A DNA stretch of 64,000 bases. It comes from Actinoplanes sp. NBC_00393 (GTDB taxonomy: Bacteria > Actinomycetota > Actinomycetes > Mycobacteriales > Micromonosporaceae). A model generated the notes under the pieces. That model saw nothing but the letters and a program-made list of their open reading frames with translations. It was not told the origin of the DNA and searched no databases. Position 1 is the first letter of the stretch, and each line of letters begins with the position of its first letter. The stretch covers positions 6,714,501-6,778,500 of the forward strand of contig NZ_CP107942.1 of the NCBI RefSeq assembly GCF_036053395.1, read 5' to 3'. Position numbers and translations under genes: made by a program. Below, one piece after another: positions 50,692 through 59,302 of the stretch.

Positions 50692-51431
50692 CCGTGCACT
50701 TCATCGGCGCCGGGCCGGGCGCCGCGGACCTGATCACGCTGCGCGGGCACCGGCTGATCGCGGCGTCGCCGGTCTGCCTCTACGCGGGCAGCCTGGTCCC
50801 GCCCGAACTGCTGGAGGCCTGCCCAGCCGGGGCGCGCCTGGTGGACACCGCGGAAATGATCCTCGACAAGATCATCGCCGAGATGGTCGCCGCCCACGAG
50901 GCCGGGCAGGACGTGGCCCGGCTGCACTCCGGTGACCCGTCGGTGTTCAGCGCGGTCGCCGAGCAGATGCGCCGGCTCGACACGGCCGGCGTGCCGTACG
51001 ACGTGACGCCCGGGGTGCCGTCGTTCGCGGCGGCGGCCGCCTCACTGGGGCGGGAGTTCACAGTTCCCGGGGTGGCGCAGACGGTCATTCTGACGCGTAC
51101 CGCGGAACGGGCGACGGCCATGCCGCCCGGCGAGGACCTGGCCACTCTCGGCGCCAGCCGGGCGACCATGGTGCTGCACCTGGCGGTCCAGCGGATCGAG
51201 GCGGTGGTGGCCGACCTGATCGGCAACTACGGCGCGGACTGCCCGGTCGCGGTGGTGGCCAAGGCCAGCCGGCCGGACGAGCTGATCGTCCGCGGCACCC
51301 TCGCCGACATCGCGGCACGGGTCGAGGAGGCCGGGATCAAGCGGACCGCGGTGATCGTGGTCGGAGCTGCGCTGAGTGCCGGGCAGTTCCCGGACTCCCA
51401 CCTGTACTCCGCGAATCGATGCCGGCCCTGA
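50688..51431 (+). CDS. cobM: Precorrin-4 C11-methyltransferase
   Basis: A 247-residue tetrapyrrole methylase. Seen: [20 protein letters not shown] at the start, [30 protein letters not shown] and [14 protein letters not shown], the pattern of CobM/CbiF. It adds a methyl group at C11 of precorrin-4 using SAM. The ATG at 50688 overlaps the cobL stop by 4 bases; its 3' end overlaps cobK by 13. Full length for the family. Confidence 0.93.
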   Translation: [247 protein letters not shown]

Positions 51432-52165
51432 GGGTTCTGCTGCTCGGCGGGACGACCGAGGCCCGGCGGCTCGCCGGGCTGCTGGTGGCGGACGGGCACA
51501 CGGTGATCAGCTCGCTGGCCGGGCGGACCAGCGAGCCGCTGCGGCCGGCCGGTGCGGTGCGGATCGGCGGGTTCGGTGGGGTGGACGGACTGGTCGGCTA
51601 TCTGCGGGACGAGCGGATCGACGTGCTGGTCGACGCGACGCATCCGTTCGCGGCGACCATGACCCGGCATGCGGTGGCGGCGGCGGGTGCTTCGGGCGTA
51701 CCCCTCATGGTTTTGCGCAGGCCGGGCTGGACCGCCGTGCCGGGCGACGACTGGCACCGGGTGGTGTCTCTCGCTGAGGCCGCACAGCGGCTGCCCGATC
51801 TGGGGCGCCGGGTCTTCCTGACCACCGGGCGGCAGGAGCTCGCCGTTTTCGCCGGGCTGGACGAGTGCTGGTTCCTGGCCCGGTCGGTGGAGCCGCCGGG
51901 CACGCCCGCGCCGCGGCAGCTGGCGATCGTGCTGGACCGCGGCCCGTTCACCGTCGAGGGTGAGCGGCAGCTGATGCTCGATCACCGCATCGACGTGCTG
52001 GTCACGAAGGACAGTGGCGGCGCCGACGCCAAGCTCGCTGCCGCCCGCGCGCTGTCGATCCCGGTCCTGATGGTGAACCGTCCCCCGGAGCCCGGACCGG
52101 TGCTGTCCACACCCGAGGAGCTGGCCGCCATACTCCGGGGCCGCGGCGCAAGCGCTGAAAACTGA
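51419..52165 (+). CDS. cobK: Precorrin-6A reductase
   Basis: A 248-residue CobK/CbiJ enzyme, the NADPH-dependent reductase acting on precorrin-6A before CobL. Seen: N-terminal VLLLGGTTEARRLAGLL, DVLVDATHPFAATMTRHAV, RRVFLTTGRQELAVF and a C-terminal VTKDSGGADAKLAAARAL. It overlaps cobM by 13 bases and completes a compact three-step block of the aerobic corrin pathway. The remaining cob genes are outside this window. Confidence 0.93.
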   Translation: MPALRVLLLGGTTEARRLAGLLVADGHTVISSLAGRTSEPLRPAGAVRIGGFGGVDGLVGYLRDERIDVLVDATHPFAATMTRHAVAAAGASGVPLMVLRRPGWTAVPGDDWHRVVSLAEAAQRLPDLGRRVFLTTGRQELAVFAGLDECWFLARSVEPPGTPAPRQLAIVLDRGPFTVEGERQLMLDHRIDVLVTKDSGGADAKLAAARALSIPVLMVNRPPEPGPVLSTPEELAAILRGRGASAEN

Positions 52166-52224
52166 CATGCCTGGAGGCGTTACTGAGGGCTGCGGTTTCG
52201 GTCACCGGGTGCAAGGCTCGGTGG

Positions 52225-52869
52225 ATGGCGGTCCACGCGCTGCATGCCGAGTTGAACGCTGTGCGTGCGCTGGTGGCCGACGGCCTGGCCGAGGTGACCG
52301 GCGCGTCCGGTGATGCCGGGCAGTTCTGGGTCCGGTCGGCGTGCGCCCGGCTGACCGCGGTCGACGCGGTCCTGGTGGAGGCCGCCGGTGGGCTGGCCGG
52401 GCCGGTGCAGGCGATCGCGGCGACGGTGGTCTCGTTCGGGGCGGTCGCCCTCACCGCCGCGCTCGCCCAGGCGGCCGGCCTCGGTCTCGGCGGGGTGCTG
52501 GTGGTGGCGGCCGTGGTGCTGCTGGCGCTGTTCGGCGTGGCTTCCCGGCTGTGCCGCCCGGTGCGGATGGCGCTCGGCCGGCGGCGCCTGGCCCGCGCCG
52601 GCACGCCTCCGCTGGGCGCCCGCACCTTGCACGTCTCCGCCCATATCGGACTTATCGTGGTGCCCGACGAGCTGCTGCGCGCCCGCGTCCGGCTGGTCTC
52701 GGCGACGCTGCGGCAGGTCGGCTCGCGGCACTGGAGTGTGCCGGAGCTGCGGCTGGCCGCCCGCACCGATCCGACCGTGCGCCGGCTCGCCCACGCCGAC
52801 CTGCTGCTCTGCCAGGCGATCGACTGCCTGGAGCGATACCTCGACGATCTCGCGAAGGGGTGGCCGTGA
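52225..52869 (+). CDS. Hypothetical two-span membrane protein
   Basis: A 214-residue protein with a helical N-terminus, two adjacent hydrophobic spans (AIAATVVSFGAVALTAALAQAAGL and GGVLVVAAVVLLALFGVASRL, about residues 64-108), then a soluble Arg/Leu-rich helical part ending in LCQAIDCLERYLDDLAKGW. No domain is recognised. It overlaps the next gene by 4 bases, and that protein has a similar two-span plan, so the pair probably works together. It follows cobK by 60 bases but looks unrelated to cobalamin synthesis. Confidence 0.65.
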   Translation: MAVHALHAELNAVRALVADGLAEVTGASGDAGQFWVRSACARLTAVDAVLVEAAGGLAGPVQAIAATVVSFGAVALTAALAQAAGLGLGGVLVVAAVVLLALFGVASRLCRPVRMALGRRRLARAGTPPLGARTLHVSAHIGLIVVPDELLRARVRLVSATLRQVGSRHWSVPELRLAARTDPTVRRLAHADLLLCQAIDCLERYLDDLAKGWP

Positions 52870-53432
52870 GCCGGGACGATCCGTTCGCCGGGGGCGCCGG
52901 GCCGCGACTGTTCCGGATCGACCGCGAACTGGAGGCGGTGATCGTCGACGCGCAGTGCCGGGACTGGGCGGCCGACCGGCCGGACCGGGTGGGTTTCGCG
53001 CGGCTCGGGCAGGCCCGGCACGAGGTGTTCACCGCGGCCCAGCGGTACCGGGCCGCACGGCACGCGGTGGATCTGCCGACGCTGCTGGTCGTCGTGGTGG
53101 TGTGGCCGGCCGTCGTGGCGGTGCTGCTGCCGATGGCCGACACGACGAACCCGCTGGTGCTGGCCGGTGTGCTGGTCGCCGGCGGCTGGGCGGCGCTGAT
53201 CGCCGCGCTGGGATCGTTCCGGTTGCGCAGGCTGCGCGCCGGCCGGGCCCGGGTCGGTGCGGCGCCGATCGACGATCCCTATCTGTACGCCGCACTGCGC
53301 CGCCGCATCGAGTCCTGCGCGGTGGCCGCCCGCAACGACACCTCGCACCGGCGCCGGGCCGCCGCGGCCGACCTGGAGTACGCGCTGGACTGGCTGGCCG
53401 CCGCCCAGGACGAGCTGCCGCGCGGGGCGTGA
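52866..53432 (+). CDS. Hypothetical membrane protein paired with the upstream gene
   Basis: A 188-residue protein starting with GTG. A soluble N-terminal helical region is followed by two membrane spans (about residues 70-110; LLVVVVVWPAVVAVLLPM and VLAGVLVAGGWAALIAAL) and a helical tail ending in LEYALDWLAAAQDEL. Coupled to the previous gene by a 4-base overlap. The similar layout suggests two subunits of one membrane complex. No family is recognised. Confidence 0.65.
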   Translation: MSRDDPFAGGAGPRLFRIDRELEAVIVDAQCRDWAADRPDRVGFARLGQARHEVFTAAQRYRAARHAVDLPTLLVVVVVWPAVVAVLLPMADTTNPLVLAGVLVAGGWAALIAALGSFRLRRLRAGRARVGAAPIDDPYLYAALRRRIESCAVAARNDTSHRRRAAAADLEYALDWLAAAQDELPRGA

Positions 53433-53507
53433 CCGGCGCCACTGTCACATCCCGATCAGCCCTGTCGTCCTGTCCAGAAAGATCCGCATCGGACGAAGGA
53501 GCAGATC

Positions 53508-54236
53508 ATGAAGGTCGTAGTGGTTGGCGCCACCGGGCAGACCGGCCGGCTTCTGGTCGACGCACTGCGCGCCCGCGGCCACGAGGTCGTGCCGGCTGCC
53601 CGGTCGACCGGGGTGGACGCGTTCACCGGCGCCGGGCTGAAGGAAGCCCTGACCGGCGCAGACGTGGTGGTGGACGTGACCAACCCGGTGAGCCGGGAGG
53701 AGGAGGCGACCACCGGCTTCTTCCGCACCAGCGCGGAGAACCTCACCGCCGCGGGACGTGAGGCCGGAGTCGGGCACCACGTCGTGCTCTCCATCGTCGG
53801 CCTGGAACGCGGCTCCGCGCTGCCGTACTACCGGGCGAAACTGGCCCAGGAGGCGGCGGTCCGGGCCGGCGGGGTGCCGTACACGATCGTCCGGGCCACC
53901 CAGTTCTTCGAGTTCATCCCGGACGTGCTGATCCCGGCCAACACCGACGGTGACGTGGTGCGGCTGGCTCCGCTCCGCATGCAGCCGATCGCCCTGTCCG
54001 ACCTGGCCGGGATCCTTGTGGAGATCGCCGAGTCGGCGCCCGCGGACGGCACCGTCGAGGTGGCCGGGCCGCACGAACTCCTGCTGGACGAGGCCGGCCG
54101 CCGGCTGGCCGCGCCGGGGCAACGGGTGACCAGCGACGGCAAGCCGTACTTCGGGGCGGACATCCCGGTGGACGCCCTGCTGCCGGGTCCGGGCGCCCGG
54201 CTGGGAACGACGACTTTCGCCGAGTGGCGGGCCTAG
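53508..54236 (+). CDS. NmrA-like NAD(P)-binding oxidoreductase
   Basis: A 242-residue atypical short-chain dehydrogenase of the NAD(P)H-binding/NmrA kind. The nucleotide loop is VVVGATGQTGRLLVDAL, followed by DVVVDVTNP and a GVPYTIVRATQFFEFI segment common in this group. The classical catalytic YxxxK is not clear (YYRAKLAQE near residue 105 is the nearest match). Ribosome site GAAGGAG. It is convergent with the GlxA-type regulator, with a 4-base overlap of their stop ends. Function unknown. Confidence 0.82.
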   Translation: MKVVVVGATGQTGRLLVDALRARGHEVVPAARSTGVDAFTGAGLKEALTGADVVVDVTNPVSREEEATTGFFRTSAENLTAAGREAGVGHHVVLSIVGLERGSALPYYRAKLAQEAAVRAGGVPYTIVRATQFFEFIPDVLIPANTDGDVVRLAPLRMQPIALSDLAGILVEIAESAPADGTVEVAGPHELLLDEAGRRLAAPGQRVTSDGKPYFGADIPVDALLPGPGARLGTTTFAEWRA

Positions 54237-55183
54237 GCCTTCGCCTTGAAGGTGCTGCGGTACGCCTGCGGGGTGGTACTGAGCCGCTGGGTGAAGTGAT
54301 GCCGCAGGGTCTGCGCGCTGCCGAAGCCGGCGCGGTCGGCGATCGTGTCGACGCCGAGATCGGTCTCCTCCAGCAGGCGGCGGGCCAGCAGCACGCGCTG
54401 GCCGGTCAGCCAGTCGTGCGGGGTGGCGCCGGTCTCGGCCCGGAACTTGCGAGCGAACGTCCGCGGAGCCATGTGCACGGTCTCCGACATGCTCTCCACG
54501 GTGTGTTCCCGGTCCAGGGTGCCCAGCAGGTGGTTGAGCAGCGGTTGCAGGGTCTCGCAGGAGACCGCCGACGCGATCGGCGTCTCGATGAACTGGGCCT
54601 GACCACCGTCGCGGTGCGGCGGCACGACCATCCGCCGGGCGATCGTCGCGGCCACCGCCGAGCCCTGTTCCTCGCGGATCAGGTGCAGTCCACAGTCGAT
54701 CGCGGCGGCGGTGCCCGCGCTGGTCAGGATGTTGCCGTCGGCCACATACAGCACACCGGGGTCGACCTTGGCGTTCGGGTAGCGGCGGGCCAGCTCGTCG
54801 GTGTGCCGCCAGTGGGTGGTGCAGCGCCGGTCGTCGAGCAGGCCGGCCTCGCCGAGGGCGAACGCGCCGGTGCACACGCTCATCACCCAGGCGCCGCGGT
54901 CGTGCGCCCGGCGCAGCACGTCGAGCACCTGGGACGGGGCCTCGCGGATGTCGTTGGGCACGACGGCGACCAGGTCGGCCGTCTCGGCCGGGGTCAGGTC
55001 GTGGCTGGGCGAGATGCTGAACCCCGAGTGGGTGGGCACCGGCCGGCCGTCCACGCTGCACACCGCGAAGTCGTAACCGGGCAGGCCCTCCGGCGTCCGG
55101 TCGTAACCGAACATTTCACAGAGGACACCGAGCTCGAAGACCGCCACCTCAGGCATCGTGATCACGGCGACACTACGCAACAT
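54233..55183 (-). CDS. GlxA-type transcriptional regulator (DJ-1/PfpI plus AraC HTH)
   Basis: A 316-residue regulator. Residues 1-180 form a class I glutamine-amidotransferase/DJ-1-like domain (VAVITMPEVAVFELGVLCEMFG; GAWVMSVCTGAFALGEAGLL) with the nucleophile-elbow Cys in SVCTGAF, and residues about 215-316 an AraC-type double helix-turn-helix (MAPRTFARKFRAETGATPHDWLTGQRVLLARRLLEE; IADRAGFGSAQTLRHHFTQRL). Such proteins control diverse metabolic genes. It is convergent with the oxidoreductase at 53508. The ligand is unknown. Confidence 0.9.
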   Translation of the reverse strand: MLRSVAVITMPEVAVFELGVLCEMFGYDRTPEGLPGYDFAVCSVDGRPVPTHSGFSISPSHDLTPAETADLVAVVPNDIREAPSQVLDVLRRAHDRGAWVMSVCTGAFALGEAGLLDDRRCTTHWRHTDELARRYPNAKVDPGVLYVADGNILTSAGTAAAIDCGLHLIREEQGSAVAATIARRMVVPPHRDGGQAQFIETPIASAVSCETLQPLLNHLLGTLDREHTVESMSETVHMAPRTFARKFRAETGATPHDWLTGQRVLLARRLLEETDLGVDTIADRAGFGSAQTLRHHFTQRLSTTPQAYRSTFKAKA

Positions 55184-55275
55184 GCGGCCAGCCTAACCCG
55201 AGGTTGGCAGTTTCTTGAAGATGTATGGCATTCCTGCCACTGTCTTCGGGGCTCCGGCAGGACGACGCTAGAGAC

Positions 55276-55398
55276 ATGGAAATCGCAGCCGTTGTCTTCT
55301 TCGCCCTACTTCTGATCGCTTCCCTCGCGGGGCTCACCTCGGACAGCCGGGACAGCGCCGACTGGAAGCCCACAAACGACGGATATCGGACCACTTGA
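55276..55398 (+). CDS. Small membrane protein (40 residues)
   Basis: An ATG-started frame of 40 residues: one hydrophobic segment (AAVVFFALLLIASLAG) followed by the hydrophilic tail TSDSRDSADWKPTNDGYR. Short proteins of this plan, one span followed by a DSRD-x-x-DW-x-PT tail, recur in actinobacterial genomes as far as I recall. It is divergent from the GlxA-type regulator and is followed 5 bases later by the hairpin at 55404. The ribosome site is weak. Function unknown. Confidence 0.55.
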   Translation: MEIAAVVFFALLLIASLAGLTSDSRDSADWKPTNDGYRTT

Positions 55399-55403
55399 CG
55401 AGG

Positions 55404-55440
55404 CACCGCCGGACCGCCCACGAACACCGGCCCGGCGGTG
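55404..55440. terminator. Inverted repeat between convergent genes
   Basis: CACCGCCGG at 55404-55412 and CCGGCGGTG at 55432-55440 form a perfect 9-base stem with a 19-base loop that can pair further in part. It sits between the 40-residue membrane protein and the convergent peptidase gene, so it probably terminates both. Confidence 0.65.
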
Positions 55441-55453
55441 GATCTCCTCGGAA

Positions 55454-57205
55454 CTAGCCGACCAGACCTCCGGTCAGGATGGAGGACGGGCGCGGCGCCA
55501 CCACCGGCGGCAGCTTCTTACCGACGATCGAGGAGCTCATCTTGTCCTCGTCGGTGGGCAGCTTCTCGGTGAACGGCTGGCGCGAGTCACGGCAGACGGT
55601 GCCCACGGCCGGCAGCTTGCCGGACAGCAGGTACCGGTCGATCGCGTTGGTCGCGCAGGCGCCCGTCCCGTACGCGGTGTGACCCCAGTTGTTGCTGCTC
55701 AGCAGACGGGCGTTGGGCAGCAACCGGCTGGACGACACCGAGGCCCGGTAGTTGGTCGCCGGGTCCCAGTAGTTGCCGACCACCAGCACCGGCTTGGCCG
55801 TGCGCCGGTTGAACGGGCCGCGGTACGCGTCCTCGTCCCGGACGGTCCAGGTGCTGCTCGCACACTGCACGTCGATCCAGCCCCAGGCCCGGCCGAAGTA
55901 CTTCGCCGTCTTGTCGCGGGCCGCGGTCTTCGCCGGCCAGCTGCTCGCGTTCGCCGGGTGCTTGCCGTCGGTGCAGATCACCGCGCTCTGCGCCTCGAAG
56001 CTGTTGTCGTACGGGAAGTCGTACCCGATCGACTTGGCCGCCTTGATCCGCTGGAGCACCGCCGTCTTGGCCGGAGCCGCCGCCGCGCCACCCTTCTGCA
56101 GGGCCGCGATGTCCGCCGCGAGCTGCATGACGTCCTCACCGGCGTAGACGCCGTAGAGGGCGCTCAGCGCCGCGCCGACGAAGTCCGCGTACGTGATCTT
56201 GTAGGTCCCGAACTCGTCCGAGACGACCAGCGGCTTGGCCCGCAGCTTCTTCGCGATCGCCGCGAAGTTGTTGGCCGGGTTGCCGGCCGAGAACGGGCAG
56301 TACGCCGCGCCGGCCTTGTCACACCGCTTGAAGATCTCCTGCAGCGCCTTGTACGCGCCGTCCGAGGACCGCATCCGGGCGTCGAGGATCTGGCTGCCGC
56401 TCCTGCCGGCGCCGACCCACTGCCGCGGGTCGATGTTGCCGTCCACGGCGATCGCGCGGAACCGGTCCGGGAACAGGTTCGCGTAGTACTGCCCCAGCGC
56501 GGTGCCGTAGCTGAAGCCCAGGTAGGTCAGCTTCTTGTCGCCGACCGCGCGGCGCATCAGCTCCATGTCCCGCGCCACCTCGGCGGTCGACATGGCGCCG
56601 GAGATCGGCTTGCCGGTGGTCGAGCAGCCCTTGCCGAACGCCTTGGCCGACGTGATGTATTTGGCCTTCTCGGTCTTCGTGTACGGGAACGCGACGTTCA
56701 TTCCGTTGAAGACCCGGGTCTGGTCCTTGACCGACTTGAAGCACTTGATGTTGGCGCTCGCACCGATGCCGCGCGGGTCCACCCCGACGACGTCGAAGCG
56801 CTCGAGCACCGACTCGCTCAGGAAGTACGGCGCGGAGAGGGCGAACGAGGTCGCCGATCCGCCCGGGCCGCCCGGGTTGACGAACAGGCTGCCGATCTTC
56901 CGCTTCTGGTTCTTCGCCTTGATCCGCAGGAGCGCGATCTCGGTCTTCGCCCCGCGCGGGTTGTCGTAGTCCAGCGGCACGTTGACGGTGGCGCACTGGG
57001 CGACCTGGTAGCACTTGTACCAGTCGAGCTTCGGCGTCTTCAGCGTGTCGAGCCGGCGTTTCTCGACCTTGCTGGTGGTCGCCGATTTCGCCTTCGCGGC
57101 GGTGACCGTCACCGGCGCCTGTGCGGCAGCCGGGACGGACGCGCTCGCGGCCAGGAGGATGCCGACGGTGCCGGCGACCAGCAAGCGCGATCGTGGAAGT
57201 TGCAT
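55454..57205 (-). CDS. Secreted tripeptidyl-aminopeptidase-like hydrolase
   Basis: A 583-residue secreted alpha/beta-hydrolase of the actinomycete SlpD/Tap-like group. A signal peptide (about residues 1-29, ending AAAQA) precedes a Lys/Thr-rich stretch. Catalytic features: VNPGGPGGS oxyanion segment, nucleophile in TYLGFSYGTALGQYYANLF, acid in VVGNYWDPATNY and His in NNWGHTAYG, followed by a C-terminal TAP-like region. Six or so cysteines suit disulphides outside the cell. It probably trims tripeptides from protein N-termini for nutrition or signal maturation. It is transcribed alone, with the SWEET-like gene upstream on the same strand 89 bases away. Confidence 0.88.
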   Translation of the reverse strand: MQLPRSRLLVAGTVGILLAASASVPAAAQAPVTVTAAKAKSATTSKVEKRRLDTLKTPKLDWYKCYQVAQCATVNVPLDYDNPRGAKTEIALLRIKAKNQKRKIGSLFVNPGGPGGSATSFALSAPYFLSESVLERFDVVGVDPRGIGASANIKCFKSVKDQTRVFNGMNVAFPYTKTEKAKYITSAKAFGKGCSTTGKPISGAMSTAEVARDMELMRRAVGDKKLTYLGFSYGTALGQYYANLFPDRFRAIAVDGNIDPRQWVGAGRSGSQILDARMRSSDGAYKALQEIFKRCDKAGAAYCPFSAGNPANNFAAIAKKLRAKPLVVSDEFGTYKITYADFVGAALSALYGVYAGEDVMQLAADIAALQKGGAAAAPAKTAVLQRIKAAKSIGYDFPYDNSFEAQSAVICTDGKHPANASSWPAKTAARDKTAKYFGRAWGWIDVQCASSTWTVRDEDAYRGPFNRRTAKPVLVVGNYWDPATNYRASVSSSRLLPNARLLSSNNWGHTAYGTGACATNAIDRYLLSGKLPAVGTVCRDSRQPFTEKLPTDEDKMSSSIVGKKLPPVVAPRPSSILTGGLVG

Positions 57206-57293
57206 ATGTGCCCCCTTCTCTTCGGAGAGTCCGCATCGTAGAGGGCCGATGCACGCCCGCGGATCGACTGATCCCCCATCCGTGCGACGCCGG

Positions 57294-57947
57294 TCAGGCG
57301 CTCGCGGGCACCAGTCCGCGGGTGGCCAGCTGCCGGGAGACCAGCACGCCGCAGACGATCAGGGCGCTGGTCAGGCCGACGAACGCGGACGCCCAGACCG
57401 CCGGCTGCCCGGTGCCCAGGCCGTAGAGCAACCAGGAACCGCACGCGGCGGACGCGAGCCACCAGCGCAGCGGGGACAGGCCGGACAGGTCCTGGGAGCG
57501 GTCCCGGAGCAGGGCCAGCGGCTGCGGCACCGCGGAGACGAAGGACACCGCCGCCAGCAGCGTGCCGAGCAGGGCGGCGGCGCGGTGGCCGGTGACCTGC
57601 GGCAGGGCGGCCAGGGCGGCCGAACCCGCGATGGCGAGCAGCACGGCACCGGCGGTGCCCGCGCTGGTCAGCAGGGCCCGGCCGGACCGCAGCTGGGGCT
57701 GGGTGATCAGCAGAGCGGCCAGGATGGCGAGCCCGGTGAGGGTCGTGACGGTGTTCGTCACCACCTGGAACGGGTCGCCGATCAGAAATCCGTACGTCAT
57801 CCAGCCGATCGGCAGGGCCACGCTCAGCATGCAGGCCGTCGCCGACAGGCCGCTGGTGCGGCGCCGCACGCAGGACCGGTAGACCTGGGGCCAGGCGAGG
57901 GACATGGACAGGGCGGCTCCGAGGAGGCCGAAGACGTGGATAAGCAT
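57294..57947 (-). CDS. PQ-loop / SWEET-like membrane protein
   Basis: A 217-residue protein with about seven spans and two PQ-loop repeats: SLAWPQVYRSCVRRRTSGLSATAC near the start and SAVPQPLALLRDRSQDLSGLSP in the second half. A seven-span, two-repeat plan resembles eukaryotic SWEET sugar transporters more than the single-repeat bacterial SemiSWEETs. The start at 57947 (MLIHVFGLLG) fits the first span; the longer open frame upstream is not coding. Substrate unknown; a sugar is the usual guess. Divergent from the hypothetical gene at 58096. Confidence 0.75.
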   Translation of the reverse strand: MLIHVFGLLGAALSMSLAWPQVYRSCVRRRTSGLSATACMLSVALPIGWMTYGFLIGDPFQVVTNTVTTLTGLAILAALLITQPQLRSGRALLTSAGTAGAVLLAIAGSAALAALPQVTGHRAAALLGTLLAAVSFVSAVPQPLALLRDRSQDLSGLSPLRWWLASAACGSWLLYGLGTGQPAVWASAFVGLTSALIVCGVLVSRQLATRGLVPASA

Positions 57948-58095
57948 GATCCGTTTCCAGGTCGGGTTCAGGTGCCGGATGTCCGTTCGGCCCCGCCCCC
58001 GGACCGCTGACGGCTTGCACCCGCACCGCACCCCGATGCACCGCATCGGCACCCGGGGGTGACGCCGACCGGGCCGGGTTTGGCACAGTGGACGG

Positions 58096-59298
58096 ATGCT
58101 GACCGACGTGGACCTGCCCGCGCCCGGACTGCTGTGGACCCGCTGGGCGACGCTGAGCGTCACGCTCACCGGCATCGGCCGGGCCGGCACCTGGTCGATC
58201 GACGAACGCGGCGCCCACCACGACGACGGCGCCGGCGGCTGGGCGCACTTCGCCCTGCTCGACGGCCGCCGGGCCGTGCTCTACGGCCGGCACAGCTCCA
58301 CCACGCCGACCGATCCCCCGCTCGATCCGCTCACCGGCGCACCGGACTGGCTGCCCTGGGCCGACCTGTCACCGCTCGCCGAGTTCGGCCGGCTCGGCTT
58401 CGTGATCTGGCACGAGAACGGCCGGTGGTCGCGGGTGCGCTATCGCGAGGCGCCGGACGACGGCATGGCGGCCCTGCTCGCGCCGCTGCTCAGCGCGGAG
58501 AACACCCTGGCCGCCCTGGCGGAGGTGATCGCCGGCCCCGGCCGGCACGAGCTGTCCGGACCGGCTCAGCGTGAGGAGGTCCGGGCCGCGAGCGAGCGTC
58601 TGCTGCACGCCGCGATACGTGCCGAGGTCGACGCCACCCATCTGGAAGACCTGCTGGACCGGCTCACCGATCCGGCGCTGGACACCGATGCCGCGCTCGC
58701 CGTCGCCGCCCGCGCCGGGATCGTGCCGGGCACCCGGCCACCGCGCATCGCGCCCGGGCAGCGCCCGCCGATGCGCCGGGTCCGCCGGCTCAGCCAGGGC
58801 GAGCACGACCGTCTGGTGTGGGCAGCCATGCACGACGCGACCGAGCTCCGCCGGCCCGCTCCGCCGGACACCGAGGAGCTGAACGCCCTGGTCAGCTATC
58901 TGCAGGAACGCGCGCCGAACGGCGACGGGCGGTGCACCCTGCTGGCCTACGCGGACGCGACCAGTTTCAGCTCACAACCCGGTGAGCATCCGCCGGCCGA
59001 CCGGCCCGGCGAGCAACGGTTCGCCGCCTTCCGCCGGCTCGCCGAGCTGATCCGGGCGCTGCGCCGGGCCGAGTCCGATCCGCGGTACGGGCGGTGGCTG
59101 TTCCTGCGGGTGGAGACCAGCGCGACCGCGGTCCAGGTGGAGCGCCGCTACGACTCCTGGCCGCCCTGGTGGCACGACGACGGTGTCTCCGGCCCGTGGC
59201 GGACGAACCTGCGGGAGGAGATGGACGGCCGGGGCGCGTCCTGGCGCCCGTCGTGGGTGCCGCTGCTGGATCCGGACGTCGCCTACCGCCCGATCTGA
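58096..59298 (+). CDS. Hypothetical 400-residue protein
   Basis: A soluble protein without membrane spans or signal. The N-terminal third is beta-rich (LTGIGRAGTWSIDERGAHHDDGAGG), the middle helical and rich in Ala, Leu and Arg, and the C-terminal part contains LFLRVETSATAVQVERRYDSWPPWW, a stretch that recalls actinobacterial immunity-type or SMI1-adjacent proteins in tone, but I cannot assign a family. Codon use and length support a real gene. It ends 4 bases before the convergent DUF1905 gene. Confidence 0.65.
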   Translation: MLTDVDLPAPGLLWTRWATLSVTLTGIGRAGTWSIDERGAHHDDGAGGWAHFALLDGRRAVLYGRHSSTTPTDPPLDPLTGAPDWLPWADLSPLAEFGRLGFVIWHENGRWSRVRYREAPDDGMAALLAPLLSAENTLAALAEVIAGPGRHELSGPAQREEVRAASERLLHAAIRAEVDATHLEDLLDRLTDPALDTDAALAVAARAGIVPGTRPPRIAPGQRPPMRRVRRLSQGEHDRLVWAAMHDATELRRPAPPDTEELNALVSYLQERAPNGDGRCTLLAYADATSFSSQPGEHPPADRPGEQRFAAFRRLAELIRALRRAESDPRYGRWLFLRVETSATAVQVERRYDSWPPWWHDDGVSGPWRTNLREEMDGRGASWRPSWVPLLDPDVAYRPI

Positions 59299-59302
59299 CC
59301 CG

